NCBI GenBank assembly: GCA_046726275.1
Contig: JBKPAF010000070.1
Span: forward strand, 1-18,865
Source of the DNA: DASXTW01 sp046726275
Lineage (GTDB): Bacteria; Actinomycetota; UBA4738
DNA: 18,865 nucleotides
Direction of reading: 5' to 3'
Part shown: piece by piece, positions 1 through 7,153 of the stretch
How the letters are laid out: each line of letters starts with the position of its first letter
Position numbering within the stretch: the stretch's first letter is position 1
The notes under the pieces: generated by a model
Databases searched by the model: none
What the model was told of the DNA's origin: nothing
Seen by the model: the letters and a program-made list of their open reading frames with translations, nothing else
Made by a program: the position numbers and the translations under genes

Positions 1-1
1 G

Positions 2-1024
2 TACCACTGTGCGCGCCGGCTCGTGGACCGGGGGTCGGGCCCGTACTTCTACCTGCCGAAGCTCGAAAGCCATACAGAAGCCCGACTGTGGAACGACGTG
101 TTCAACTTCGCCCAAGACGCTCTGGGGATCCCTCGAGGCACGATCAGGGCGACCGTTCTCGTCGAGACGATCCTGGCTGCGTTCGAGATGGAGGAGATCC
201 TGTATGAATTGCGGGAGCACTCGGCCGGTTTGAACGCGGGCCGGTGGGACTATCTCTTCTCCATCATCAAGAAGTTCAGGAGGCGTGAGGGCTTCCTCCT
301 CCCGGACAGGAACTCGATCACGATGACCGCGCCGTTCATGCGTGCCTACACCGAGCTGCTGGTTCGAACGTCCCACCGGCGAGGGGCCCACGCGATCGGC
401 GGGATGGCCGCGTTCATCCCCAGCCGGAAGGATCCGGAGATCAACGACCGCGCATTGGCCAAGGTCCGGGAGGACAAGGTCCGGGAGTCAGGCGACGGCT
501 TCGACGGCACGTGGGTGGCCCATCCGGACCTGGTCTCGACGGCACGGGAGCCGTTCGATCACGCACTCGGAGACAAGCCCGACCAACGGGACCGACTTCG
601 GGAAGAGGTGACCGTGACCGCGGACGACCTGCTGCGCTTCGAGGTTCCCGGCGGGGAGATCACCGAGGAGGGCCTGCGGGGCGATGTCAGTGTCGGAGTG
701 CAATACATCGCCTCATGGCTCCGGGGGGTTGGCGCCGCCGCCATCTCGAACCTGATGGAGGATGCCGCGACGTCGGAGATTGCGCGCTCCCAGGTGTGGC
801 AGTGGGTTCACCATGGGGCCACGCTCAAGGAGGGTGCCGGGGTCACCCCGGAGCTGGTCCGAAAGGTCGAAGACGAGGAGGTCGAAAGGATCCGCCAGGA
901 GATCGATCACGACGCCTACGAGTCGGGGCGATTCGAGGATGCCCGGGCGATCTTCGAGGACGTGGCTCTGGGGGACGACTTCGTCGAGTTCCTCACCATC
1001 CCCGCCTACCGGTTCCTCGACTAG
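2..1024 (+). CDS. aceB: Malate synthase A, C-terminal part (5' end outside window)
   Basis: Malate synthase condenses glyoxylate with acetyl-CoA to give malate, the second step of the glyoxylate shunt, in the cytoplasm. The reading frame is open from the first bases of the window, so the N-terminal third lies upstream; about 340 residues of a family usually near 530 remain. The family signature REHSAGLNAGRWDYLF is encoded at 212-259 and matches the malate synthase pattern exactly. The motif NLMEDAATSEIARSQVWQW follows; its Asp (codon at 761) is the expected catalytic base. The opening residues, around YFYLPKLESHTEARLW, are also typical of the A-type enzyme rather than the longer G type. The frame ends with TAG at 1022-1024. 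Isocitrate lyase, the usual partner, is not in view. The internal GTG at 23 is not a real start, since homology begins upstream of it. Confidence 0.96.
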   Translation, partial: YHCARRLVDRGSGPYFYLPKLESHTEARLWNDVFNFAQDALGIPRGTIRATVLVETILAAFEMEEILYELREHSAGLNAGRWDYLFSIIKKFRRREGFLLPDRNSITMTAPFMRAYTELLVRTSHRRGAHAIGGMAAFIPSRKDPEINDRALAKVREDKVRESGDGFDGTWVAHPDLVSTAREPFDHALGDKPDQRDRLREEVTVTADDLLRFEVPGGEITEEGLRGDVSVGVQYIASWLRGVGAAAISNLMEDAATSEIARSQVWQWVHHGATLKEGAGVTPELVRKVEDEEVERIRQEIDHDAYESGRFEDARAIFEDVALGDDFVEFLTIPAYRFLD

Positions 1025-1077
1025 GGTCGGTTACCCCTCACTTCAGTGAGCCGGTTCTCGGTGCCGACATCTCCTCT

Positions 1078-1431
1078 ATGGAGAGATTGGTGCTGACCGT
1101 GGCCCTGGCTGCCGGCCTCGCCGGAGCCTCGTGCTCTTCCTCGGCCACGACACGCGGGATCACCACCATTGATCCGTCGGCCGCCCGTGCCTGCGCGGGG
1201 CTCACCCAGGTCCTTCGGGACCGGAGGAGCGGGGCCCTGAGCCTGACCGACCTCCGGGCCAGAGTCGGCGACATCAACACCCAAGCCCAGTCCTCGACCA
1301 ACCCGTTGATCCGCGCGCGTGCGGTCGCCCTGTTCGCTGACGTGACGGTGATGGTCACCAATGGAGAGCCGGGCAGGCTCGACGCCGACCTGGCGGCGAT
1401 GAACCAGGTGTGCACGGCGGGCGGCGGGTAG
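1078..1431 (+). CDS. Small predicted lipoprotein, function unknown
   Basis: This 117-aa protein has a signal-peptide-like start (MERLVLTVALAAGLAGASC): a short charged head, a hydrophobic core and a cysteine at residue 19 in a relaxed lipobox (GASC). It is therefore probably exported and lipid-anchored. The mature part is mainly small and charged residues with two further cysteines (in RACAGL and in NQVCTAGG near the C-terminus), which could form a disulfide. I recognise no domain. It begins 53 nt after the malate synthase stop on the same strand. No strong ribosome binding site precedes the ATG. The frame is open far upstream inside malate synthase, but the signal peptide fixes the start here. 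It converges with the matrixin gene, 34 nt away. Confidence 0.7.
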   Translation: MERLVLTVALAAGLAGASCSSSATTRGITTIDPSAARACAGLTQVLRDRRSGALSLTDLRARVGDINTQAQSSTNPLIRARAVALFADVTVMVTNGEPGRLDADLAAMNQVCTAGGG

Positions 1432-1465
1432 CTTCGATCCGACGAATGCCCGAGTCAGTGTCGCG

Positions 1466-2206
1466 TCAGTAGAGAGCCCGGAGTCCCACCACGTCGCCGA
1501 GGCCGAGGGTCGCCTCCGCGCCCTGGCACGCCTTGATGATCGGGCTCATGGTGAGCGAGCCGTGGGAAGACTCGGAGACGTGTCCGAGGCCGAACACGTG
1601 CCCGAACTCATGGGTGGCTGCCGCCTCGATGTTCCACTTCCGATAACAGCCGGAGGGTCGATTGATGTACCACTTGTAGTAGCTCTTGTTCAGCTTCACG
1701 TCCGCCTCGACCACTCGACCGTTGTAGGTCCACCAGCAGGTCATGCCTAGATAGCCGGACGGAAGAGTCCCGAACCCGATTGTGTTCACGCGGTCCCGGC
1801 CCAGGCACGCCGCTCCCGAGCTGATGTTGGGAGCCCGGCTGGTCGTTCCCCGATACCAGTGCGTGGCGCTTATGAGGTCGGGCAGTCCGCAGTTGTTGTC
1901 TCCATTGACGATGTTGTAAACAGCGCGACGCAGGGCATTGGCAGTGCTGACCGCGTTGAAGCCTTTTGGTCTGGAGCTGGCTTGGAATCGCCAGTCGAAG
2001 CGACCGGACCACCGGTGTCCGTTCAATGAGTAGGCCCCGTCTGTGCATGCGCTCTGAATGTCGGAGCCGCTGTCGTTCGCGGCCCCCGGGCCTGCGGACG
2101 CCGCTGCTGAGCCCGAGGCAGTCGTCGAGAAGTACTGCGGAGGCGAGGAGCCGAAGACTCCTGCGGCCACCAAGGCCAGACCCAAGATGAGGCGCTCAGT
2201 CTTCAC
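1466..2206 (-). CDS. Secreted matrixin-like zinc metalloprotease (metzincin)
   Basis: This 246-aa protein starts with GTG and has a hydrophobic N-terminus (about residues 5-20) that looks like a signal peptide, followed by a low-complexity Ser/Ala/Gly linker (about 27-50). Residues 199-209 (HEFGHVFGLGH) are the metzincin zinc site HExxHxxGxxH, with His199, His203 and His209 as ligands and Glu200 as the base. A Met-turn candidate, SLTMSP with Met220, follows at the usual distance. Six cysteines (54, 106, 134, 157, 187, 227) suggest disulfides, as in an exported enzyme. The C-terminal GLRALY resembles the end of matrixin catalytic domains. The substrate is unknown. The frame is open to 2680, but that part overlaps the S9 peptidase gene antiparallel in neither function nor composition, and the first start placing a signal peptide at the N-terminus is 2206. 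The gene looks richer in A/T than its neighbours (by eye), so transfer is possible. Confidence 0.88.
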   Translation of the reverse strand: MKTERLILGLALVAAGVFGSSPPQYFSTTASGSAAASAGPGAANDSGSDIQSACTDGAYSLNGHRWSGRFDWRFQASSRPKGFNAVSTANALRRAVYNIVNGDNNCGLPDLISATHWYRGTTSRAPNISSGAACLGRDRVNTIGFGTLPSGYLGMTCWWTYNGRVVEADVKLNKSYYKWYINRPSGCYRKWNIEAAATHEFGHVFGLGHVSESSHGSLTMSPIIKACQGAEATLGLGDVVGLRALY

Positions 2207-2210
2207 TAAT

Positions 2211-2220
2211 CGTTTTTCTT
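2211..2220 (-). repeat. Direct repeat copy 1 (AAGAAAAACG)
   Basis: The 10-mer AAGAAAAACG (minus strand) lies 4 nt upstream of the matrixin GTG start. An identical copy lies at 2323-2332, offset by 112 bp. Such an A-rich 10-mer is unlikely to recur by chance this closely in a high-GC sequence, but two copies alone do not prove a function. Confidence 0.6.
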
Positions 2221-2322
2221 GGGGCTCTAGCGACGTTCCGGGCCACCTAACCCGACGCTTCCCCCCCTCGTCAAGTAATCGGCTGGTGTATCCCCCGATC
2301 TGAGCAACCCAAGCATTTGCCG

Positions 2323-2332
2323 CGTTTTTCTT
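2323..2332 (-). repeat. Direct repeat copy 2 (AAGAAAAACG)
   Basis: This is the second, identical copy of the 10-mer described at 2211-2220. It sits upstream of the two predicted hairpins in the matrixin leader. Confidence 0.6.
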
Positions 2333-2435
2333 GCCGACCGGGCTCCTTCCGGAACCGACTAGTCCATACAGTCCATTGTGAATATGGCCCGGGTTGGGAG
2401 GGCCTTCTGGCCTCTGGGCCAGGCTCTGCGGTCCC

Positions 2436-4238
2436 TCAGACGCCGGGCACGTGCCGGCTGAGGAAATCCAAAATCGTTCGGACCTGGCGCACTCGCTCCT
2501 CGACGTCGAACGAGGAGTGCCCGGTCGGGAAGAGATAGACCTCGTGTGGATGGCCCCGGGCGCGGAGTCGCTCCACGTAGAGCATGACTTGTCGGATGGG
2601 GCACCGGGTGTCGTTCTCGCCTGCGAGGAACAGGATCGGCGCCCTGACTCGGTCGGCGAAGTTGACCGGGTTGCGGTCACGCATCAGCTCCGGGACGTCC
2701 TGAGGCGTCCCGCCGAGGAGCGCCCGGTCATACGCCTGGAGGAGGGGGGACAGATCTTCGTAGCCGGCCTCGTAATCACCGACCGGCACACCGGCGATGC
2801 CACACACCCACAGATCGGGATGCTTGCCGAGCTCCAGGAGGGTGACGAATCCGCCCCAGGACCACCCGGCGACCACTGCCCGATGCGGATCGGCGATCCT
2901 CCTGCGCACCAGGTCGGCCAGGCCGGCGTTCACGTCCTCCAGCTCCGGGCCGCCGATGTTTCCGATCAGGACGTCCCGCCACTGCCGTCCGTACCCGATG
3001 GAACCGCGGTAGTTCACCAGTCCGACGGCGAACCCTGCGTCGACGTAGGCCTGGACCTCGGGCTGCCATCGATCTGAGTCGAGCGACGTGGGCCCCCCAT
3101 GGACGAACATCATGACCGGGAACGGCCCGTCGCCTTCGGGTGTGACGTGGAACCCATGGACCATTTGGCCGTGCTCGTTCCGGAAGTGCCAACTCTCGTA
3201 CGGCCGGCCGGCGGGCGCCTGCTCGCCCTCTGGCGAGATCAGCTCTTCCCCGGCCAGCGTGAGGGCTCGCGGCCCCCGGTCTCCCTGCATGTGGACATAC
3301 CAGATCGACCCGTCGGGCCGGACGTGGGCCTTCGCCACCCTGCCTTGGGGGGTCTCCAGGTCGGTGAGCTCGGCCGTGTTAAGGTCGTACCGGTACAGGC
3401 GGTCCCGCCCCTCGTGGAGGTTCGCTAGAAGGAGTGCCGACGCGTCTGGCCACCAATCCTGGACGGTGACGATCCCGGGAACCTCGACCCGCAGGTCGAA
3501 CCGGTCACCGCTCCTTAAGTCCCAGAGGGCCGGCCGCTCGTCGCCTTCGCGTTCGTGAGAGATCGCCAGGCGATGGTCGGTTGGGACGGGAGCCCAGCAC
3601 GCGGCGTGGAGGGCCATGGCCGGGTCCACCTGCTCGCCCAGGACGGCCCCACTCCGAGGATCGACCACCCTGAGAGCCGGATGGATGAGGTCACCATACT
3701 CCCCGTGCTCCAGGCAGAGCAGGGACCCATCGGCCGAGAGCCCGGCCCGATTGAACCCCCCCAACCAGGCTCCACCGATCGCCATCGACTCCGTGCTTCT
3801 GGTGAGCTCCTTCGCGGGTTCGCCATCCACGGCGGCGTAGACCGCGAAGCCGTCGCGGCCACTGATCGCTACGGCGACCACTCCAGGCGCCTGGGCGAGG
3901 CCCTGGTTCCAACCGTGGGGCAGTCCTTCGACGAACGGGGCAACGCTCCCTCCGGCGAAAGGTTGCACGAGCCACTGCCCCGATTCGTCTCCGGTCTCGT
4001 CCTGGAACCAGAGCACCCCCTCTCCGTCGAGGGTGGGCAGGCCGTCGGGCAGGCCGACTGGGTGGTCGGTTACACACCGTCGCAGGCCGGTCGCCCGATC
4101 CCACGCGTGGACCTGCCAGACGCCCGTCTCGTTCGAGGCGTACACCAGGCGGTCGGGCGCGAGCGGAGACCAGTCCGGCATCGTGAGAACGGGGGCGCGG
4201 AATCGACGCTCCCAGTCCGGCATGGGTTTTCCGCTCAT
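2436..4238 (-). CDS. S9-family serine peptidase (acylaminoacyl/prolyl oligopeptidase type)
   Basis: This 600-aa enzyme has the S9 layout: an N-terminal beta-propeller-like half (about 20-340, with repeated strands such as DRLVYASNETGVWQVHAWD) and a C-terminal alpha/beta-hydrolase (about 345-600). The catalytic triad is visible: Ser460 in GWSWGG, Asp543 in GENDTRCP and His574 in TGHSSF. HGGP at 380-383 is the usual oxyanion-side motif. Such enzymes cleave short peptides or remove N-terminal acylated or other blocked residues, usually in the cytoplasm; no signal peptide is seen here. The ATG at 4238 lacks a clear ribosome binding site, and an ATG five codons later (before PDWERRF) is an alternative. 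It lies 49 nt downstream of the small membrane protein gene on the same strand, so the two could be co-transcribed. The exact substrate cannot be read from sequence. Confidence 0.95.
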   Translation of the reverse strand: MSGKPMPDWERRFRAPVLTMPDWSPLAPDRLVYASNETGVWQVHAWDRATGLRRCVTDHPVGLPDGLPTLDGEGVLWFQDETGDESGQWLVQPFAGGSVAPFVEGLPHGWNQGLAQAPGVVAVAISGRDGFAVYAAVDGEPAKELTRSTESMAIGGAWLGGFNRAGLSADGSLLCLEHGEYGDLIHPALRVVDPRSGAVLGEQVDPAMALHAACWAPVPTDHRLAISHEREGDERPALWDLRSGDRFDLRVEVPGIVTVQDWWPDASALLLANLHEGRDRLYRYDLNTAELTDLETPQGRVAKAHVRPDGSIWYVHMQGDRGPRALTLAGEELISPEGEQAPAGRPYESWHFRNEHGQMVHGFHVTPEGDGPFPVMMFVHGGPTSLDSDRWQPEVQAYVDAGFAVGLVNYRGSIGYGRQWRDVLIGNIGGPELEDVNAGLADLVRRRIADPHRAVVAGWSWGGFVTLLELGKHPDLWVCGIAGVPVGDYEAGYEDLSPLLQAYDRALLGGTPQDVPELMRDRNPVNFADRVRAPILFLAGENDTRCPIRQVMLYVERLRARGHPHEVYLFPTGHSSFDVEERVRQVRTILDFLSRHVPGV

Positions 4239-4287
4239 GACGGCGAAGGCTATCAGCGCCGCCTCGAGATGTGGCTAGAGGTCCTGC

Positions 4288-4497
4288 TCAGCCGCCACTG
4301 ACGCCGGATCCCGCCATTTCGACCTCCCACAGGTCGAAGTCGTGGCGCGTCCCTGGCGGGTCTGGACCAGGATCCTTCGGGCCACCCCCACCTCCGCCCC
4401 CACCGCGCTCAACGATCGTTCCCCTCACCAGTAGTCCGATCAGGTAGCCCATGCAGGCGCCGACCAGGCCGGTGGCCGTGAGCAACGCGCCATCCAT
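4288..4497 (-). CDS. Small single-span membrane protein with a glycine run
   Basis: This 69-aa protein has one hydrophobic segment (about residues 4-25, LLTATGLVGACMGYLIGLLV), then RGTIVER, a run of eight glycines (32-39), and a Pro/Asp/Gly-rich tail ending in an acidic stretch (DFDLWEVEM). A strong ribosome binding site (GGAGGG on the minus strand, 4505-4510) stands 7 nt before the ATG, which makes this a convincing gene despite its size. It probably sits in the cytoplasmic membrane with a flexible tail. I recognise no family. It is the first gene of a possible minus-strand unit with the S9 peptidase and is divergent from the lytic transglycosylase. Confidence 0.7.
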   Translation of the reverse strand: MDGALLTATGLVGACMGYLIGLLVRGTIVERGGGGGGGGPKDPGPDPPGTRHDFDLWEVEMAGSGVSGG

Positions 4498-4582
4498 GTT
4501 GCTTCCCTCCTTCGTCCCTTCCGTGCGGCGCCGGGCTCGTTCTTCCCTCGTGCCCGGGTCGCGACGCCTTCTAGCCCCGGCT

Positions 4583-4600
4583 TTGGGCCGAAAGGCCTAA
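4583..4600 (+). other. GNRA-type hairpin in the lytic transglycosylase leader
   Basis: TTGGGCC and GGCCTAA flank GAAA, forming a 7-bp stem (one G-T pair) capped by a GNRA tetraloop. It lies about 85 nt upstream of the transglycosylase ATG in a 188-nt region divergent from the small membrane protein gene. Tetraloops of this kind are common in structured RNAs. I cannot assign it to a known riboswitch. No T-run follows, so it is not a typical terminator. Confidence 0.35.
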
Positions 4601-4685
4601 CTCCCCGGGCCGGTCCGTCACCTTCGCCCACTCGGAGGGGAACGAAACCTGTGGGCGCGAGCCCTGCCCCCTGGAGGAAGGGAGA

Positions 4686-5633
4686 ATGACCCGGATGATC
4701 AAGCCCATCATCTGGGGACTGTCCCTGCTGATCCTCTCGGCGTGCACGTTCGGATCGAGCGAGCCTGCCGCCGTTCGCTCTACCTCACCGTCGGGCGGGT
4801 CGGCGGTCTCGCCCATGCCCGTGGGGTCGCCGCTCCCGTCCCCCTCTCCCACCACAGACGCCTTCACTCCGGCACCGGGTCGAAGGATCCCTCGAGATCC
4901 TGCCGCGCTGGCCCGCGATCTGGTCAGGACCACCTATGCCCTGCGGGATGCCATCCACGCCTGGACGGAGGATGCCGATCCGTCGAGGGGAGGAGCGCCG
5001 GAGAACGTGGTCCTCCTGGGGCTCTACCAGCAGCGCATCTATCGGCTCCTGGCCCGGAACGAGAACCTCTACGATCGGGCCCTGCCGAGACTCGGGGGAC
5101 GGCTCCGAGAGCACGCGAAAGCGAACATCACCGCCGCGCGGGAGCTCTTCTCCATCGTCCGGCCGATCAGCCGTCCCAGCCGCTTCCGAACCGGGCCTCC
5201 CAAGCCCGCGGGAGTACTGCTTCGATGGTTCCGAAAGGCGGAGAAGAGGTTCGGTGTGGACTGGGAACTCCTGGCCGCCGTGATGTACGTGGAGTCGAAG
5301 TTCGGACGGGTCAGATCGGCCAGCACGGCAGGGGCGCAGGGGCCGATGCAGTTCATACCTTCGACCTGGGCGGCCTATGGGATGGGTGGGGACATCCACG
5401 ACCCGCACGACGCCATCATGGGAGCCGCCAACTATCTGCACCATTCCGGCTCACCAACGAATGATCGGCGCGCCCTGTTCGCCTACAACCATTCCGCCGC
5501 GTACGTCGACGCCACACTCCTCTACGCCGGCCAGATGAAGCGAGACCCGCGCAACTACTACGGGTACTACAGCTGGCAGGTCTTCGTGCTCACCACGTCG
5601 GGCGACCGGCGCTTGACCGGTCCCGGCCTCTAG
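4686..5633 (+). CDS. Lipoprotein lytic transglycosylase (SLT-type)
   Basis: Lytic transglycosylases cut peptidoglycan between MurNAc and GlcNAc, forming an anhydro-MurNAc end. The 315-aa protein begins with a lipoprotein signal peptide ending in LILSAC (Cys20), then a Ser/Pro-rich linker (about 24-65) suited to spanning the envelope, a helical middle (70-170) and the catalytic SLT domain (about 175-310). Glu203 in MYVESKFGR is the expected catalytic acid. STAGAQGPMQFIPSTW (213-228) and the AYNHS motif (266-270) are family marks. A strong ribosome binding site, GGAGGAAGGGAGA, precedes the ATG (4673-4685). The stop TAG overlaps the stop of the convergent DUF2231 gene in a shared CTAG. It may act in growth, division or spore or dormancy recovery; the sequence does not tell which. 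Confidence 0.93.
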   Translation: MTRMIKPIIWGLSLLILSACTFGSSEPAAVRSTSPSGGSAVSPMPVGSPLPSPSPTTDAFTPAPGRRIPRDPAALARDLVRTTYALRDAIHAWTEDADPSRGGAPENVVLLGLYQQRIYRLLARNENLYDRALPRLGGRLREHAKANITAARELFSIVRPISRPSRFRTGPPKPAGVLLRWFRKAEKRFGVDWELLAAVMYVESKFGRVRSASTAGAQGPMQFIPSTWAAYGMGGDIHDPHDAIMGAANYLHHSGSPTNDRRALFAYNHSAAYVDATLLYAGQMKRDPRNYYGYYSWQVFVLTTSGDRRLTGPGL

Positions 5634-6160
5634 GCCTCGGAGGACGAGGAGCCCGGCCCCGACTCACCCACGCGGAACCCGATCCCATACACGAGGATCC
5701 CTCCCAGATACTGCCCGAGCAGGAGGGTGGCCACACCGATGACGTCGAGGACGATCCACAGGGGCTTCGCTTCGGCCAGATGCCGGTCCGGCCACCGGAC
5801 GACGAAGTTCACCACAAACACGACCGCGGTCAGCAGCTGCAGATACATGTGCTGATTGACCTTCTTCCGGACCCCCGATCCGGCCCGGGTCGTGGCCCGG
5901 TCGACGAGCCCCGTGACGACGGCAACGAGCGATGCGCCGAAGGCACCGAGCAGCAGCCACGTCGTGGCGACCGGCGCCGCCGGAAACCGGCCGACCTTCG
6001 ACAGGATGTCGAGCGCGAGCGTGGCGACGTAGAACGCCACGGGGAAGTGGACGAACATCGGGTGGCTGGGGTGTTCGAGCGGCTTGCCCTGCACGATCTC
6101 CTTCAGCGTCCACGGGCGGGTCTCGCCGGTCGAGAGCCGACGACGGAGCCTGATGGCCAT
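5630..6160 (-). CDS. DUF2231-family membrane protein
   Basis: This 176-aa protein matches the DUF2231 pattern: HPSHPMFVHFPVAFYV at 30-45 opens the first membrane segment, further hydrophobic segments lie at about 65-85, 105-123 and 135-160, and GGILVYGIGFRVG (153-165) ends the domain. Four membrane spans are likely. The family's biochemical role is not well defined; conserved histidines (30, 33, 38) suggest metal or haem contact, which is inference. I chose the ATG at 6160 because AAGGGAG (minus strand, 6167-6173) sits 6 nt upstream. An ATG at 6190 would add ten residues (MTTTDPRETV) but has only a poor ribosome binding site. The stop shares a CTAG with the lytic transglycosylase stop. It is divergent from the coiled-coil gene at 6263. 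Confidence 0.88.
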   Translation of the reverse strand: MAIRLRRRLSTGETRPWTLKEIVQGKPLEHPSHPMFVHFPVAFYVATLALDILSKVGRFPAAPVATTWLLLGAFGASLVAVVTGLVDRATTRAGSGVRKKVNQHMYLQLLTAVVFVVNFVVRWPDRHLAEAKPLWIVLDVIGVATLLLGQYLGGILVYGIGFRVGESGPGSSSSEA

Positions 6161-6166
6161 GACGGT

Positions 6167-6173
6167 CTCCCTT
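6167..6173 (-). promoter_or_regulatory. Ribosome binding site deciding the DUF2231 start
   Basis: AAGGGAG on the minus strand is 6 nt upstream of the ATG at 6160. It supports that start over the in-frame ATG at 6190. Confidence 0.6.
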
Positions 6174-6262
6174 GGGTCGGTGGTCGTCATTCTCACACGG
6201 CGGGCAGCCCGAGCCGAACACGGTGAGCGGCAGCCTTGTCTCGAATCCGTCAGGATTCCGCT

Positions 6263-7132
6263 ATGGCCAAGAGAAGCGGGAAAAAGAGCGCGGCCCATCC
6301 CGAGATCGACCGCCTCTTCGAGCTTCCTCCGGAGGGTTTCATCGAGGCCAGAGACGACCTCGCTCGACGTCTGGCCGGCGAAGGCAAGACGGAGGAGTCA
6401 CGAGCGGTGAAGGCCCTGCGCCGACCCACCGTGGCGGCGTGGACCTTGAATCAGCTCGCCCGCCGCCGGCCCAAAGACCTCGAGGAGCTCCTCGAGGCTG
6501 GAGCCGATCTCCGGAAGGCTCAACGCAAGGTGCTCTCCGGCGTCCGGAGCGCCGACTTCCGTGAGGCCTCCGAGGAGCGACGGCGACTCGTCAATCACCT
6601 GGTGAAGCTGGCGGGGGAGATCCTGGAGGAATCGGGACGGGGCTCGGCGGCGGTCGCCGAGGCGGTCCGGTCGTCCCTCGAGGCGGCGTCGCTGGACGAT
6701 CGGTCGGGCGAGCTGATCAGGGATGGCCGACTGTCGAGGGAGTTGCCCGCTCCGGCGAGCTTCGGAGCGGTCGAGGGCCTGGGACTCGTTCCCTCGACGC
6801 CTGAGGAGGAGGAGACCACACCGCGATCCAGAGCGAAGCGGGGGGCCGAGAGGGAGAAGGAGGAGAGCCGAGCTCTCCGGGCTCGGCAGGCCGAGGCGGC
6901 CAAAGAGGCGAAGGAGCTCGGGGAGAAGGCGGCCCAGGCGCGACGGATAGCCATCAAGGCCCGGGAGCGAGCCGATCGCGCGGAGGCCCGGGCCAGACGG
7001 CTCCGGGAAGAGGCGGAGGAAGCGCGGCTCAAGGCCAGGGACGAAGGCCGGACCGCTCAGCAGGCCGAGGTGGAGGCGACTCGCGCCCAGGAGGCGGCCG
7101 ACCGCGCCGCCAAGAGAGCGGAACGCTCCTGA
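6263..7132 (+). CDS. Conserved coiled-coil protein of unknown function
   Basis: This 289-aa protein has an N-terminal conserved part (about 11-150) and a long, highly charged C-terminal part (about 190-289) rich in Ala, Arg, Glu and Lys with heptad-like spacing, probably a coiled coil. The motif ALRRPTVAAWTLNQLARR (51-68) is one I associate with a family of unknown function in Actinobacteria. No signal peptide or membrane segment is seen, so it is likely cytoplasmic. CAGGA at 6251-6255 lies 7 nt before the ATG at 6263; the frame is open upstream to 6236 but that part overlaps the divergent gene's promoter region and adds only nine unremarkable residues. It might act as a structural or nucleic-acid-binding adaptor, but nothing visible proves it. 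Confidence 0.82.
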   Translation: MAKRSGKKSAAHPEIDRLFELPPEGFIEARDDLARRLAGEGKTEESRAVKALRRPTVAAWTLNQLARRRPKDLEELLEAGADLRKAQRKVLSGVRSADFREASEERRRLVNHLVKLAGEILEESGRGSAAVAEAVRSSLEAASLDDRSGELIRDGRLSRELPAPASFGAVEGLGLVPSTPEEEETTPRSRAKRGAEREKEESRALRARQAEAAKEAKELGEKAAQARRIAIKARERADRAEARARRLREEAEEARLKARDEGRTAQQAEVEATRAQEAADRAAKRAERS

Positions 7133-7153
7133 GGTCGCCGCCCGCGATCAGGA

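Larger units (their letters stand above)
2211..2332 (-). promoter_or_regulatory. Possible structured leader of the matrixin gene
   Basis: On the minus strand this leader can form two neighbouring hairpins. Arms 2269-2275 and 2251-2257 pair over 7 bp (two G-U) around an 11-nt G-rich loop. Arms 2295-2299 and 2278-2282 pair over 5 bp (CGGAT-type complement, perfect) around a 12-nt loop. The pair is flanked by two copies of AAGAAAAACG. I recognise no known riboswitch class. It could be a regulatory leader, an operator region or chance. Confidence 0.3.

Noticed and set aside
1037..1050. Small palindrome (CTCAC TTCA GTGAG) as a terminator of malate synthase
   Set aside because: The stem has only 5 bp and no T-run follows; it might be chance or a weak operator.
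511..1077. Long upstream extension of the small lipoprotein frame
   Set aside because: It lies within malate synthase in another frame, has Arg/Gly-rich composition typical of a high-GC shadow, and the signal peptide begins at 1078.
2207..2680. N-terminal extension of the matrixin frame
   Set aside because: The frame is open upstream of 2206, but most of it lies inside the 3' end of the S9 peptidase gene on the same strand in another frame, and it would put the signal peptide in the middle of the protein.
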